NCBI GenBank assembly: GCA_015485995.1 | Contig: WFSP01000029.1 | Coordinates: forward strand, 1 to 16,888 | Length of the DNA stretch: 16,888 bases | Direction: 5' to 3' | Source of the DNA: Caldisericales bacterium | GTDB lineage: Bacteria; Caldisericota; Caldisericia; Caldisericales; Caldisericaceae | Shown: one piece after another, positions 1 through 6,987 of the stretch | Layout of the letters: every line of letters starts with the position of its first letter | Numbering within the stretch: the stretch's first letter is position 1 | The notes under the pieces: model-generated | Seen by the model: the letters and a program-made list of their open reading frames with translations, nothing else | What the model was told of the DNA's origin: nothing | Databases searched by the model: none | Translations under genes and position numbers: made by a program

Positions 1-173
1 AATCTAAACTGTGCAGTTTTACTCATAGAGAATAACGATGCACTCCTTAGATGTACTGCTGTACCATCAGATAGAGGCAATACTTTTCCTTTTAGCATCT
101 TGCTTGTTTTGCTATTACTCTTTCCTTTTATGTTTCTTCTTTCATATACATACCGGTAATCATCATTAAACAT
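1..173 (-). CDS. IS-encoded protein, N-terminal part (probable transposase), partial
   Basis: An open frame of 57 codons starts with ATG at 171-173 and continues past position 1 without a stop. A near-perfect Shine-Dalgarno AGGAGGTT (181-188) lies 7 nt before the ATG, which fixes the start. The translation begins MFNDDYRYVYERRN, is rich in Lys and Arg, and reaches ...LFSMSKTAQFR at the window edge. I do not recognise a complete domain in 57 residues. The position just inside the IS inverted repeat, and the lack of any other gene, make this the likely start of the transposase, with a helix-turn-helix expected beyond the edge. That last point is inference. The alternative is a separate small IS protein upstream of the transposase. 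Confidence 0.6.
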   Translation of the reverse strand, partial: MFNDDYRYVYERRNIKGKSNSKTSKMLKGKVLPLSDGTAVHLRSASLFSMSKTAQFR

Positions 174-222
174 ACTCTTTAACCTCCTGTATATGTGTTA
201 GCTTTCATTTACTCTTTTGTCC

Positions 223-231
223 AGTATATCA
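223..231 (-). promoter_or_regulatory. Extended -10 promoter element of the left IS
   Basis: The minus strand reads TGATATACT, which is an extended -10 (TGn followed by TATACT, 5 of 6 to consensus). It lies about 50 bp upstream of the ATG at 173 and just inside the inverted repeat. No convincing -35 hexamer sits at the expected distance, which fits an extended -10 promoter. Expression from the element cannot be shown from sequence alone. Confidence 0.35.
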
Positions 232-241
232 CATTTACAAG

Positions 242-272
242 AGTCTCATATGTTTCTGAACTTATGCACCCA
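242..272 (-). repeat. Terminal inverted repeat of left IS
   Basis: Read on the minus strand from 272 to 242, this 31-nt segment starts TGGGTGCATAAGTTCA and ends TGAGACT. It aligns with the plus strand at 16324-16353 (TGAGTGTATAAGTCCA ... TGAGACT) with 25 matches, 5 mismatches and one single-base gap. It marks the 5' tip of the left element. Confidence 0.75.
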
Positions 273-298
273 GGAAAATCCTAAAGTAGATTTAAATA

Positions 299-1855
299 TT
301 AAGTTTTATTTTTTATCATATCGTACCCTGCAATTAATGCGGCTCCGTAGATTATTAAGAGCAATATCCAATTGGGAATAATAGGTTTTGGCGGGGGTAT
401 GGATTTTGTTGAAAATTTATTTTTGAAGATTGTATATCCTGCAACTTGCCTTAATAAAACAAAGTGCGGCTGGAGGCCGCCTGGCGGCAATCCGTCGACA
501 TTTCCTTGAATTACAAAAAAGGTACAATCTTGTGGCAGAGGCCTTTTGTATGGCTGCACTTCCTTGAGCATTCCAGAACTTACCGCGCGTCCACTGAGCG
601 CAAAGGTAAAGTCTGCCAATGCACCGTTGGGAATATAAATGGTATCCCCTTCTTTGGAATTCAGTTTGATGAAAGTCGCAAGTGATATATTCCTTTTGTT
701 TAAAATTGATGCTGCTTTGCCTTTCCCGGGTTTTCTGTTTAATAACTCTTTATTATTTTTATCTATTTTTATAAGTGCGGGGATAACTGCTTTTCTTAGG
801 GAAATACTTGAAATTCTCCCGACGTTTGCAACCGGAATTGTGAGCAATACAATAAAAAGTGTTGTAAATAGTATTATGTGTCCTATTATTATTCCGGCGT
901 TGCCGTTTCTTTGTGTTAGGAAAATGTAAATATAATAGATCCCGAAACTTGATAGGATAGAGAGTGGGATAAAGCTGTGCACATCCCAAAAGCGGTTAGG
1001 ATAAAAAAAGGCAATTGGAATTAGTATGACTAAGAGAATAAGTGGCCAGAGGTATTTGTTTTTGTTCTTTACGGAAAAAAATGCACCTATTGCTCCGAAT
1101 CCCCATAAAAATAGATAAACAGGAGTAGGCATAGGAACCCGCATATCTTTCTGAGCCAGAGCGTTGTTCGGATGTAAGTACTGAATATTTCTTAACAGAT
1201 GAATTAGCCAGGGTGAAAAGGCTGCAAGAGAGATAAGTATTGATACGAGTATAAGTTTTCTTCTTTCCTTTCTAAAAAAAGCATATACAAGAAAAGAAAC
1301 GAGGTAAAAATAGGGGATTGCAATATGCGAATAGAGCAGGAGTGTTAAAATAATAGGAGTTGCAATTTTCTTGTCTTTTTCTATTGAGTAAAATGCAATT
1401 AGCCCCAAGATTTGAGTAAGTGATGCGGCAGATGTAACTGCGGATTGCCATAGGAATGGGACCATGCTTCCGAGCAGGATTACAGAGAAAAAAGCGGTTT
1501 TCTTGTTGAATATCCCACGTAAAACAAGCCATAACACGATAAGAGTCAGGGGAAACATTACAAAGCTTATAAACTGTGCTATAAAAGTTATTGGAATGCC
1601 AAGTTTTAACAGAGAAAGCATAAATAGATGGAGAAGAGGGGGGTAGAGTTGGACCCTTCCAAACGGGGCATATTCCCAATATGCATTTAGGGTGATTCCT
1701 CCTGCAAGATTATATCCTTGCATTGCGGCAATATGATAATAAATATCTATGAAAATTGGATAAATGTACCATTTAATGATTAGAAATATAATAGTTAAAG
1801 AAATATAGAAGACGGATAAAGCATCCCATACATTTTTCTTCAAAAAGTTTTTCAA
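299..1855 (-). CDS. GT-C type membrane glycosyltransferase-like protein
   Basis: A 518-aa polytopic membrane protein with about ten or more hydrophobic segments. After the first segment (about 14-35) comes the loop IDIYYHIAAMQGYNLAGG (36-53) and then EYAPFGRVQLYPP (61-73). An acidic residue with Tyr/His in the first external loop is the usual catalytic-loop layout of GT-C glycosyltransferases, which use polyprenyl-phosphate sugar donors (PMT, ArnT and STT3-like families). A region at about 375-480 has few hydrophobic stretches and should lie outside the membrane; one last membrane segment (about 490-510) follows. The start is TTG at 1853-1855 with no in-frame ATG nearby. A GGGGG tract at 1866-1870 is the likely ribosome binding site. 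The gene stands alone on this strand, divergent from the uridine-kinase gene. Donor and acceptor are unknown. It could also be annotated simply as a hypothetical membrane protein. Confidence 0.7.
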   Translation of the reverse strand: MKNFLKKNVWDALSVFYISLTIIFLIIKWYIYPIFIDIYYHIAAMQGYNLAGGITLNAYWEYAPFGRVQLYPPLLHLFMLSLLKLGIPITFIAQFISFVMFPLTLIVLWLVLRGIFNKKTAFFSVILLGSMVPFLWQSAVTSAASLTQILGLIAFYSIEKDKKIATPIILTLLLYSHIAIPYFYLVSFLVYAFFRKERRKLILVSILISLAAFSPWLIHLLRNIQYLHPNNALAQKDMRVPMPTPVYLFLWGFGAIGAFFSVKNKNKYLWPLILLVILIPIAFFYPNRFWDVHSFIPLSILSSFGIYYIYIFLTQRNGNAGIIIGHIILFTTLFIVLLTIPVANVGRISSISLRKAVIPALIKIDKNNKELLNRKPGKGKAASILNKRNISLATFIKLNSKEGDTIYIPNGALADFTFALSGRAVSSGMLKEVQPYKRPLPQDCTFFVIQGNVDGLPPGGLQPHFVLLRQVAGYTIFKNKFSTKSIPPPKPIIPNWILLLIIYGAALIAGYDMIKNKT

Positions 1856-1912
1856 TCCTCTCTTACCCCCTGCAAGTTTAAGCGTATTTATGCCTTTGAA
1901 TATTCATTCGAT

Positions 1913-1940
1913 TTGCATAAATCTTTTATAATATTATAAT
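1913..1940 (+). promoter_or_regulatory. Promoter of the uridine-kinase/UPF0104 pair; palindromic -10 shared with the divergent gene
   Basis: TTGCAT (1913-1918), a 16-bp spacer and TATAAT (1935-1940) form a good sigma-70-type promoter 28 bp before the ATG. The stretch 1926-1939, TTATAATATTATAA, is a perfect 14-nt palindrome, so the minus strand also carries TATAAT (1933-1938) and TATAAA (1925-1930). The latter has TTGTGG (1947-1952) 16 bp upstream of it, which could serve the divergent glycosyltransferase gene. This is the only intergenic space between the two genes (113 bp), so both transcripts should begin here. The minus-strand promoter is the less certain of the two. Confidence 0.55.
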
Positions 1941-1968
1941 ACTAATCCACAATAATAAAGAAGGTGAA

Positions 1969-3552
1969 ATGATGAAACGAAGGATTTTAGATATTATAGG
2001 AAAGGTAGATTATCCATACACCTGTGCTATTGTAAATAACCAAAGGATGGGTTTTCTTGATGAAGTTGAAGAAACGGGAAAAGTGAAATTGCTCTCGGTG
2101 GAGAAAGGCGAAGGCAGAAGAACATATGAGCGAACTCTGGCTTTCCTCGCATCTTACTGCACAAAAAAAATGAATGCTAACTATCGCGTCCAAATTAAGC
2201 ATTCTTATGGTGATGCACTGTATGGAGAAGTAGACGGAGCAAACGATCTCTCTATTGTTACAAAAGTTAAAGAGTGTTTGAAGGAGCTTGTTAAACGGAA
2301 TATGGACATTAAGAAACACGAGCTCACAAAGGAAGAAGCAATCAGAAAATTGGAAAGAGAGCAAAGATTTGACGATATAAGATTGCTTAAGTATCTTTCT
2401 AAAGATACGATTACCCTTTATTTCATTGATGGATATTATGTGTATTTTGCAGGCCCCTTACTTCCAAATACGGGAATGCTAAAGGTTTTTGATGTTGTTC
2501 CGTATGCTCCTGGATTTCTTGTTATGCTCCCGGAACGGAACAATGTTTGGAAAGTAAGCGAGATTGCAGATAGACATAAGTTATTTGAAACTTATCAAGA
2601 ATCTAAGAAATGGGTTGAGCGTTTGAACGTCCGCTTTGTAGGGGATCTTAACGAGGCTATTGTAAACAAGGAAATCTCAAAGGTGGTAAAGGTACAAGAA
2701 GCTCTTCATGAAAAGAAAATATCGGATATAGCCGATATGATAAAACACAGGGGTTCAAAGATTGTTCTTATTGCAGGCCCAAGTTCGTCAGGGAAAACGA
2801 CCTCTGCAAAAAGGCTTGAAATACAACTCAGAGTTAATGGATTTTCTCCTACTGTAATTTCTACAGATGACTATTTTGTAAACCGAGAAAAAACGCCAAT
2901 TTCTGAGAATGGCAAACCTGATTATGATTGCTTTGATGCAATAGACCATAATCTTTTGCAGGAGCATCTTCTTGATTTGATAAAAGGGAAAGAAGTTCAG
3001 CTGCCACATTATAATTTTTTTACAGGCAAAAACGAACGGGGAAAGAAAATAAAATTATTCAAAAACGGCATTTTAATAGTGGAAGGAATCCACGGATTAA
3101 ACCTTGCTTTAACTGATAAAATAAAACCCGAAGATAAATTTCGCGTCTATGTAAGCGCCCTTACCCAATTAAACATTGACAGTATAAATAGGATTCCCAC
3201 CCGTGACACAAGGCTGATCCGCCGGATCGTACGGGATAGGCACTTCAGGGGTATTTCAGCTGCAGAAACAATCAAGCGCTGGCCCACGGTGATAAAAGGA
3301 GAAGAAAAATATATATTCCCTTATCAAGAGAATGCGGATGTAATGTTCAACTCAGCCCTTGTATACGAACTTGCAGTACTTAGAGTAAAAGCGGAGGTAG
3401 CATTGCGTGCAATAGATTATAAAGAAAGAGAGTATGGCGAGGCGCTTCGATTACTTAATTTTCTTTCTCATTTTCTCCCGCTTCTTACCGATGAAATTCC
3501 TCCCACATCAATCCTCAGAGAATTTATTGGCGGGAGCTCTTTTAAATATTAA
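1969..3552 (+). CDS. Uridine kinase family protein (PRK/URK P-loop kinase with N-terminal ThrRS-like region)
   Basis: A cytosolic NTP-dependent kinase, predicted to phosphorylate uridine or another nucleoside for pyrimidine salvage. Residues 1-240 resemble the N-terminal extension seen in long uridine kinases, related to the second additional domain of threonyl-tRNA synthetase (for example KHSYGDALYGE, 78-88). The kinase domain follows, with Walker A GPSSSGKT (270-277), TDDYF (299-303), the loop LPHYNFFTGK (345-354), EGIHGLN (372-378) and an arginine-rich lid TRDTRLIRRIVRDRHFRG (411-428). The length of 527 aa is normal for the long form and about twice that of E. coli Udk. Two ATGs lie in tandem at 1969 and 1972. 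AGAAGGTG (1959-1966) is better spaced for the second, so the first residue is uncertain. The UPF0104 gene follows after 24 bp. Substrate specificity is inferred from the family. Confidence 0.85.
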   Translation: MMKRRILDIIGKVDYPYTCAIVNNQRMGFLDEVEETGKVKLLSVEKGEGRRTYERTLAFLASYCTKKMNANYRVQIKHSYGDALYGEVDGANDLSIVTKVKECLKELVKRNMDIKKHELTKEEAIRKLEREQRFDDIRLLKYLSKDTITLYFIDGYYVYFAGPLLPNTGMLKVFDVVPYAPGFLVMLPERNNVWKVSEIADRHKLFETYQESKKWVERLNVRFVGDLNEAIVNKEISKVVKVQEALHEKKISDIADMIKHRGSKIVLIAGPSSSGKTTSAKRLEIQLRVNGFSPTVISTDDYFVNREKTPISENGKPDYDCFDAIDHNLLQEHLLDLIKGKEVQLPHYNFFTGKNERGKKIKLFKNGILIVEGIHGLNLALTDKIKPEDKFRVYVSALTQLNIDSINRIPTRDTRLIRRIVRDRHFRGISAAETIKRWPTVIKGEEKYIFPYQENADVMFNSALVYELAVLRVKAEVALRAIDYKEREYGEALRLLNFLSHFLPLLTDEIPPTSILREFIGGSSFKY

Positions 3553-3576
3553 TTATTTTTGCTATCCTATGTATTG

Positions 3577-4641
3577 ATGAACGATAAGAAGTTTGATAGT
3601 AAATCTTTATTTAAAGAAACTGTATATGCGTTGCTTGCAGGCATAGCGGGAATAGTGTTTGTTTCTATTTTTACGCACAACTGGAATTTTATTTCACTCA
3701 TTAAATCTTTTAATCCTTATTTTTTAGGAATAGCATTTCTTCTAATGTTCCTTGATTGGGTAATAGAAGCATACGTGCTGAAATTAATCGCAGGGATGCT
3801 TGGCTATGAAGTTTCTTTGAAAGACACACTTAATATATTTTTGATTGGCGGTTTTTTTTCAAGGATTACCCCTTTTTCCGGTGGTGGAGGAGAACCGTTT
3901 CAAATATATCTTTTTTCCAAAAACAATAAGGTAAAGCCTGGAGATTCTACGGCAATTGTGGCCATAAAGACATTCATAGGTACATTTACACGTATAACTA
4001 TATTTTTGCTCCTTCCTCTTTGGTTTGCATTGGCGAAACCACACTGGCGCTTATCTCATAATATGAATATGTTTATAAATATTGGCATAACACTCACGAT
4101 GATTTTTTTTGCTTTTCTCATTTTTGCAATGATAAAGCCGGGGATTGTAGAGTATTGGATAGAACTGATTTCTAGAAGGCCGTTTTTTAGAAGAATTATT
4201 CCAAAAAACAAGATTGAAGATGTAATAAAACAGATGAGAAAAATTGTTGACGATTTTGAAAGTGCAAGAGACAAAATTTTTATAAATAAAAAAATTACTG
4301 TAGCTTATACATTTGTTCTTAGCTTTATATCATGGGGATTAGTGCTGTTCACTCCTGTTCTTCTTATGAGAGGCTTAGGCATAATGTCTCCATGGCCAGA
4401 AATCGTAATTACTGCCCTTATTTTCTATATTGCTTCCGCATATATTCCTACTCCCGGAGGAAGTGGGACTGCAGAAGTCGGTATCCTTGCTTTGTTTGCA
4501 GGGCTTATACCGCAGCCGCTAATAGGTGTATTTATTATAATGTGGCGAGTATTCACGCACTATTCTCTTATTATATTCGGTGGAATTCTTACATTTAAGG
4601 ATTTTAGGAAAAAGAAAAAAAAAGGAGGTAGGAAAGATTAA
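3577..4641 (+). CDS. UPF0104 / LPG_synthase_TM family membrane protein
   Basis: An integral membrane protein of 354 aa from this ATG, with about eight membrane segments. It carries the two signature regions of the family: FSRITPFSGGGGEPFQ (100-115) and YIPTPGGSGTAEVG (295-308), numbered from the alternative TTG at 3559. The family (UPF0104, PF03706) includes the membrane flippase-like part of MprF/lysyl-phosphatidylglycerol synthase and AglD-like proteins. There is no C-terminal aminoacyl-transferase domain, so lipid lysylation is not expected. A role in moving or modifying a lipid is inference. The start is unclear: TTG at 3559, TTG at 3574 and ATG at 3577 are in frame and none has a Shine-Dalgarno, so translation may depend on ribosomes from the upstream gene. 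The end is Lys/Arg rich. Its stop codon overlaps that of the convergent metallophosphoesterase gene. Confidence 0.8.
   Translation: MNDKKFDSKSLFKETVYALLAGIAGIVFVSIFTHNWNFISLIKSFNPYFLGIAFLLMFLDWVIEAYVLKLIAGMLGYEVSLKDTLNIFLIGGFFSRITPFSGGGGEPFQIYLFSKNNKVKPGDSTAIVAIKTFIGTFTRITIFLLLPLWFALAKPHWRLSHNMNMFINIGITLTMIFFAFLIFAMIKPGIVEYWIELISRRPFFRRIIPKNKIEDVIKQMRKIVDDFESARDKIFINKKITVAYTFVLSFISWGLVLFTPVLLMRGLGIMSPWPEIVITALIFYIASAYIPTPGGSGTAEVGILALFAGLIPQPLIGVFIIMWRVFTHYSLIIFGGILTFKDFRKKKKKGGRKD
4638..4641. other. Interlocked stop codons of convergent genes
   Basis: The four bases TTAA contain the plus-strand stop of the UPF0104 gene (4639-4641) and the minus-strand stop of the metallophosphoesterase gene (4638-4640). 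The two coding regions therefore overlap by 4 bp. There is no space for an intergenic terminator, and I see no hairpin with a T-run near here on either strand. Both transcripts should run into the opposite gene. Confidence 0.9.
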
Positions 4642-5375
4642 ACCCCGTTGTACAATCTTTCGCCTAAAAACCGTGGTAAATTAGCTGCTACAATTTTTTT
4701 GTAAACAGTATCTATGTCATATTGGAAGCGCCCGATTTCAATGCTTTTCAATATAGTATCATAAATGGTGAATGCGCCCATTGGATTGCTATCACGGGGC
4801 TGCCCTACGCTTCCTACGTTTATAAGATAGCGCTTTCCTTTTTCCATTTTGAATGTGCGGGAAACGTATCCGGGATAATAGTCTATAAAGCCGTTTTTGT
4901 TTTGTATAAAACATCCTGCGATATGTGAGTGTCCGAAGAAACCGATATCAGTTTTCATATTTTCAAAGCTGAGCAAGGCATCCTCCGGCATCAATATATA
5001 ACTAAAAGGCAATTCTTTATCCAAAGTACCATGAAATAGAGTAAAATGTTCTGTTTCTATAAAAAAAGGCAGATTAGATAGAAAGTTTTTGGAATTTTCA
5101 GATAGGTTGAGGCGTGTCCATTGAATCGCAAGACGTGCGTATGCATTAAACTGCCATTCCTCATTTTCATTGTTAACAGCAAAGTCGTGATTTCCCATAA
5201 CGGATTGAACCGAGTATTCATTTATTTCGTTGATACATTTTTCAGGTTCTGGCCCGTAGCCTACGATATCTCCTGCTGAGTATATGGATTTTACTCCTTT
5301 ATCTTTGAAGATTTTTAAAACAACAGAAAGCGCTTCATAATTGCCATGCACATCCGATATAAATCCATATTTCAT
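4638..5375 (-). CDS. Metallophosphoesterase (calcineurin-like, YfcE/MJ0936-type)
   Basis: A 245-aa soluble protein with all the metal-binding motifs of the calcineurin-like fold: DVHGN (8-12), GDIVGYGP (35-42), GNHD (61-64), HG (115-116) and GHSH (148-151). It ends with the common INVGSVGQPRD block (185-195). These residues bind two divalent metals and hydrolyse phosphomonoesters or phosphodiesters. The GDIVGYGP variant is typical of the small stand-alone phosphodiesterases. The physiological substrate cannot be read from the sequence. The gene is the last in the long minus-strand array, 31 bp after murJ, with a weak AAAGGGA ribosome binding site. Its TAA shares bases with the TAA of the convergent UPF0104 gene. 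Confidence 0.9.
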   Translation of the reverse strand: MKYGFISDVHGNYEALSVVLKIFKDKGVKSIYSAGDIVGYGPEPEKCINEINEYSVQSVMGNHDFAVNNENEEWQFNAYARLAIQWTRLNLSENSKNFLSNLPFFIETEHFTLFHGTLDKELPFSYILMPEDALLSFENMKTDIGFFGHSHIAGCFIQNKNGFIDYYPGYVSRTFKMEKGKRYLINVGSVGQPRDSNPMGAFTIYDTILKSIEIGRFQYDIDTVYKKIVAANLPRFLGERLYNGV

Positions 5376-5406
5376 AATTTTTCCGTTCCCTTTCTTTGCA
5401 TTAAAA

Positions 5407-6987
5407 TTACTTCCCTACATGTAGTTTATCAAACGACTTTTTTAAAACATAATATGCAGTTGTAATTTCTTCTGCTTTAAATAACTTAAGCGCAATAATA
5501 TATACAATGGAAAATAAAGCAAAAGCAACCGTTATGTTTATAGCAACAAACCAATTGGATTGGGGAGAAATGCTCCGTAAATATTGGTAGAAGTAAAACA
5601 TTATAATTATTCCGATTAGTGAAGCAGTCGTGAGCTTTATAATAGATACAAAGATTTTTCTTCCACCGAGTGCTCCAACTTTCCTTTTCAAGAATATTAT
5701 AAGCAAGAACATATCAAGGTATAATCCAATACTTACAGCTAAAGCAATGCCAGAATGTTCGTAGACTTTGACAAGAGGCAGTATAATCGCGATATTTACT
5801 GCGGCAGTAATGATAGAAAGAATTGTTGGGGTCCACATATCTTTAAGTGCAAAAAATACACGCATAATCACAATTGAATCCATTGCTGCAAATACTCCTA
5901 ACGAATAGAAAGCAAATGGTTTTGAGGTAAGGTTTACAGCTGCCGAATTAAATGCACCCCTTTGAAATACTATCATAACGAGCTGTTTACTGAATACGAT
6001 AGAAATAAAAGTTACAGGAATAATAAAAAAAGAAGCAAAGCGGATACTTTTTGAAAAAATGTTTCTCAGCTCTTTGTAATCTTTTTTTGCAGCTGCTTCT
6101 GAAAGAAAGGGGTAATAGGAAGTGGCAAGTGGCACAGTAAGCACACCAAGAGAAAATTGCCTTAATTTGTTTGCATACCCCAGCGCTGCTATGCTTCCTT
6201 CACGTAATGTTGACGCTACATTGTTACTCACCACGGTTACGGTGTATGTGGAAACTTGTTGTAGAATGAGCGGTACGGAAAGATAAAGAAGTGTGGGAAG
6301 TATTGTCCCGTTTACCTTGAAATTAAATGAGAAGTGCATTCCAAGTTCGTACTTTCCGTATAGAACCATAACCAGTGTTTGCAAGAATGCCCCGAAAATC
6401 ATTCCTGCTGTGTATGAAGCTACGCCGAGAGACCCGTGAAAAAATATCAAAAAGAGAATAATGGACGTATTCAGTATAAGAGAGACTATCGCGGTGATAA
6501 GAAAGTGTTTTTCTGCTTGAGCAACGGCGTATAGGAAATTAGCAATTCCCCAGAAGAGGGAAGCGATAGCAAAAAGGTCAATAAGGTGTGCCGTAATACT
6601 AATTAGAGATTCTGCCTTGAATCCCGGAGTAAAAACCTTTACCAGCGGAAAGGAGAACAGTATTAGGAGTGCCATAAATACACCTAACCCCAATACAATA
6701 TAGTTAAATACCACTTCCAAATCTTTTATTGCTTTTTCCCTGTTGTGATCGAGGAGTTCTATAAAAAGCGGGATGAACGAAACTGCGATTGCACTTGCCG
6801 TGATGTTTAATGTTATGGAGGTGATCGGAAAAGTTGCATTAAGTGCATCGGCAGCATGTGTTGTTCCGAAGTAGGCACTGAATAGCATATCTCTTGCAAG
6901 TCCGAGTAGGCGGCTTATTACGGCCGCTGCCATAAATATTAAAGACGCCTGGACAGCATTTTGTTTTAAGAAACTTCTACTTTTCAT
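5407..6987 (-). CDS. murJ: Lipid II flippase MurJ (MviN)
   Basis: A 526-aa membrane protein of the MOP exporter superfamily that flips lipid II across the cytoplasmic membrane for peptidoglycan synthesis. The N-terminal hallmark SRLLGLARDMLFSAYFG (25-41), followed by TTHAADALNATFPI, matches the MurJ motif with its conserved Arg and Asp, and about 14 hydrophobic segments cover the rest. The length is as expected. The start codon overlaps the end of the DUF5693 gene by 11 nt. No Shine-Dalgarno is visible before the ATG, so translation is probably coupled to the upstream gene. The neighbouring DUF5693 and 3D-domain genes fit an envelope context. Function is by homology. Confidence 0.92.
   Translation of the reverse strand: MKSRSFLKQNAVQASLIFMAAAVISRLLGLARDMLFSAYFGTTHAADALNATFPITSITLNITASAIAVSFIPLFIELLDHNREKAIKDLEVVFNYIVLGLGVFMALLILFSFPLVKVFTPGFKAESLISITAHLIDLFAIASLFWGIANFLYAVAQAEKHFLITAIVSLILNTSIILFLIFFHGSLGVASYTAGMIFGAFLQTLVMVLYGKYELGMHFSFNFKVNGTILPTLLYLSVPLILQQVSTYTVTVVSNNVASTLREGSIAALGYANKLRQFSLGVLTVPLATSYYPFLSEAAAKKDYKELRNIFSKSIRFASFFIIPVTFISIVFSKQLVMIVFQRGAFNSAAVNLTSKPFAFYSLGVFAAMDSIVIMRVFFALKDMWTPTILSIITAAVNIAIILPLVKVYEHSGIALAVSIGLYLDMFLLIIFLKRKVGALGGRKIFVSIIKLTTASLIGIIIMFYFYQYLRSISPQSNWFVAINITVAFALFSIVYIIALKLFKAEEITTAYYVLKKSFDKLHVGK

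Larger units (their letters stand above)
1..272 (-). mobile_element. Insertion sequence, 5' end only, cut by left window edge
   Basis: This is the left-pointing start of an IS. Its outer tip is a terminal inverted repeat at 242-272, whose minus-strand sequence begins TGGGTGCATAAG. It matches the tip of a second IS at 16324-16353 in 25 of 30 aligned columns with one 1-nt gap. Inward from the tip are an extended -10 element, an AGGAGGTT ribosome binding site and the beginning of an open reading frame that runs off the window. The boundary at 272 rests on where similarity between the two repeats stops, so it may be off by a few bases. The family is inferred from the second copy, which carries an rve-type DDE transposase. 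The IS ends 26 bp after the stop codon of the glycosyltransferase gene. Confidence 0.7.

Noticed and set aside
464..929. Plus-strand ORFs of 73 and 96 aa opposite the glycosyltransferase gene
   Set aside because: They lie wholly antisense to a longer, family-like membrane protein gene and lack ribosome binding sites and recognisable domains.
4624..4629. GGAGGT, a perfect ribosome binding site motif on the plus strand
   Set aside because: It is part of Lys/Gly/Gly codons at the end of the UPF0104 gene and no plus-strand ORF follows.
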